Assembly (NCBI RefSeq): GCF_030695065.1
Contig: NZ_JAUYTR010000023.1
Span: forward strand, 620,001 to 684,000
DNA: 64,000 nt
Reading direction: 5' to 3'
Source of the DNA: Sediminibacterium sp.
GTDB lineage: Bacteria; Bacteroidota; Bacteroidia; Chitinophagales; Chitinophagaceae
The position numbers and the translations under genes are program-made. How positions within the stretch are numbered: position 1 is the stretch's first letter; every line of letters starts with the position of its first letter. Shown here piece by piece: positions 63,461-64,000 of this stretch. Under the pieces are notes generated by a model. That model was not told where the DNA came from. It saw only the letters and a program-made list of their open reading frames with translations, and made no database searches.

Positions 63461-64000
63461 ATGATAGCAATAGACCAGATATTAATAAGCGATGAAGTAG
63501 TAGAAGAACATTTTGTTTGTGATCTTACTAAATGTAAAGGAGGATGCTGTGAAGATGGAGATGCTGGCGCTCCCATGGAAAAATGGGAATTGGAAAAATT
63601 AGATCAATACTTTAATGAAATTTTGCCATACATGACCGAAGAGGGGAAAGCGGAAGTTGAAAGGGTGGGTAAATATACCTACGATCAAGAATTTGGTTGG
63701 GTAACACCCACTATTAACGGGGGCATTTGCGCTTACGGAAAAAAAGATGCAACAGGCACCATTATATGTGGAATAGAGCAAGCATATAACGATGGAAAAT
63801 TGGATTGGAAGAAACCCCTCAGTTGTCATTTATTTCCAATACTAATTAGAAAAAGTAAAAGAGATCCAGATGTTGAGTATGTAAATTATCATCCAAGAGA
63901 AGATTTATGCAAACCAGGATGCAAGTTGGGGAATAAATTAAAAGTGCCTGTTTATGTTTTTCTGAAAGATGCATTGATTAGAAAATATGGCGAAACTTTT
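63461..64000 (+). CDS. DUF3109 family cysteine-rich protein (3' end beyond the window)
   Basis: ATG at 63461 opens a frame that is still open at base 64000 after 180 codons; the family length is about 190 residues. The N-terminal cluster HFVCDLTKCKGGCCEDGDAG, then GGICAYG, LSCHLFP and LCKPGCKLG give a cysteine pattern like metal- or cluster-binding DUF3109 and YkgJ-like proteins. No function is established. It follows gldD by 35 bp on the same strand. Confidence 0.85.
   Translation, partial: MIAIDQILISDEVVEEHFVCDLTKCKGGCCEDGDAGAPMEKWELEKLDQYFNEILPYMTEEGKAEVERVGKYTYDQEFGWVTPTINGGICAYGKKDATGTIICGIEQAYNDGKLDWKKPLSCHLFPILIRKSKRDPDVEYVNYHPREDLCKPGCKLGNKLKVPVYVFLKDALIRKYGETF

Overview
The window looks like an ordinary chromosomal segment of a Bacteroidota bacterium, most probably of the family Chitinophagaceae (inference from gene content; no 16S is present). 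Pointers are a SusC/SusD pair, three Gld gliding proteins (GldH, GldE, GldD), the gene order mutY-ssb-gldE-gldD next to HU and rng, low GC, the near absence of Shine-Dalgarno sequences, and repeated promoter elements of the Bacteroidota type TAnnTTTG, often only 5-20 nt before the start codon. I see no rRNA, tRNA, insertion sequence, prophage, CRISPR array or defence island.

Layout. 1-5.7 kb: a MarR regulator cut by the window edge, a radical SAM/SPASM protein, VanZ-like and hybrid histidine kinase genes, then an ECF sigma/anti-sigma pair behind gcvH. 5.8-14.4 kb: an unknown small protein, serS, an S9 peptidase, an AhpD-like protein with korB, a NarL-type regulator, a threonylcarbamoyl-AMP synthase gene, rnhB and heme A synthase. 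14.4-24 kb: a large membrane-anchored patatin-like protein, a lipid kinase, a FabH-type synthase, an esterase, a DoxX-like protein, typA, a secreted unknown protein and obgE. 23.7-29.9 kb: a tight nine-gene phenylacetate operon (tetR-paaE-A-B-C-D-G-I-Y), all on the minus strand, with a perfect palindrome at its single promoter. 30-44.5 kb: a PfkB kinase, asd, two unknown (lipo)proteins, DUF2461, ligA, an NrtR-like Nudix regulator, yicC, gldH with an overlapping two-component system, an arginase-fold protein with substituted metal ligands, a PBP4-type carboxypeptidase and mutL. 44.5-52 kb: an M3 peptidase, ricT, holB, a glutathione peroxidase, comF and radA. 52-56.6 kb: an isolated susC/susD pair. 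56.7-64 kb: rng, a 31-codon basic ribosomal-type protein, a TPR protein, HU, mutY, ssb, gldE, gldD and a DUF3109 protein cut by the window end.

How the genes work together. The paa operon encodes the ring-epoxidising monooxygenase PaaABCDE with the isomerase PaaG, the thioesterase PaaI and PaaY, but not the CoA ligase or the lower pathway, which must lie elsewhere if the route is complete. GldD, GldE and GldH belong to the type IX secretion/gliding apparatus. Most other genes are housekeeping: translation, tRNA modification, replication and repair, and envelope maintenance.

The less expected signals are mostly regulatory: perfect or near-perfect palindromes beside three regulator genes (MarR, TetR, NrtR-like); strong intrinsic terminators with no gene in front of them (1.7 kb, 11.96 kb); a leader-peptide-like ORF ending inside such a terminator before the tRNA-modification gene; and a possible attenuator before asd. 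At protein level the patatin/membrane fusion, the metal-site-substituted arginase homologue and the MutL with altered endonuclease motifs deserve a second look. No clearly new multi-gene system was found.
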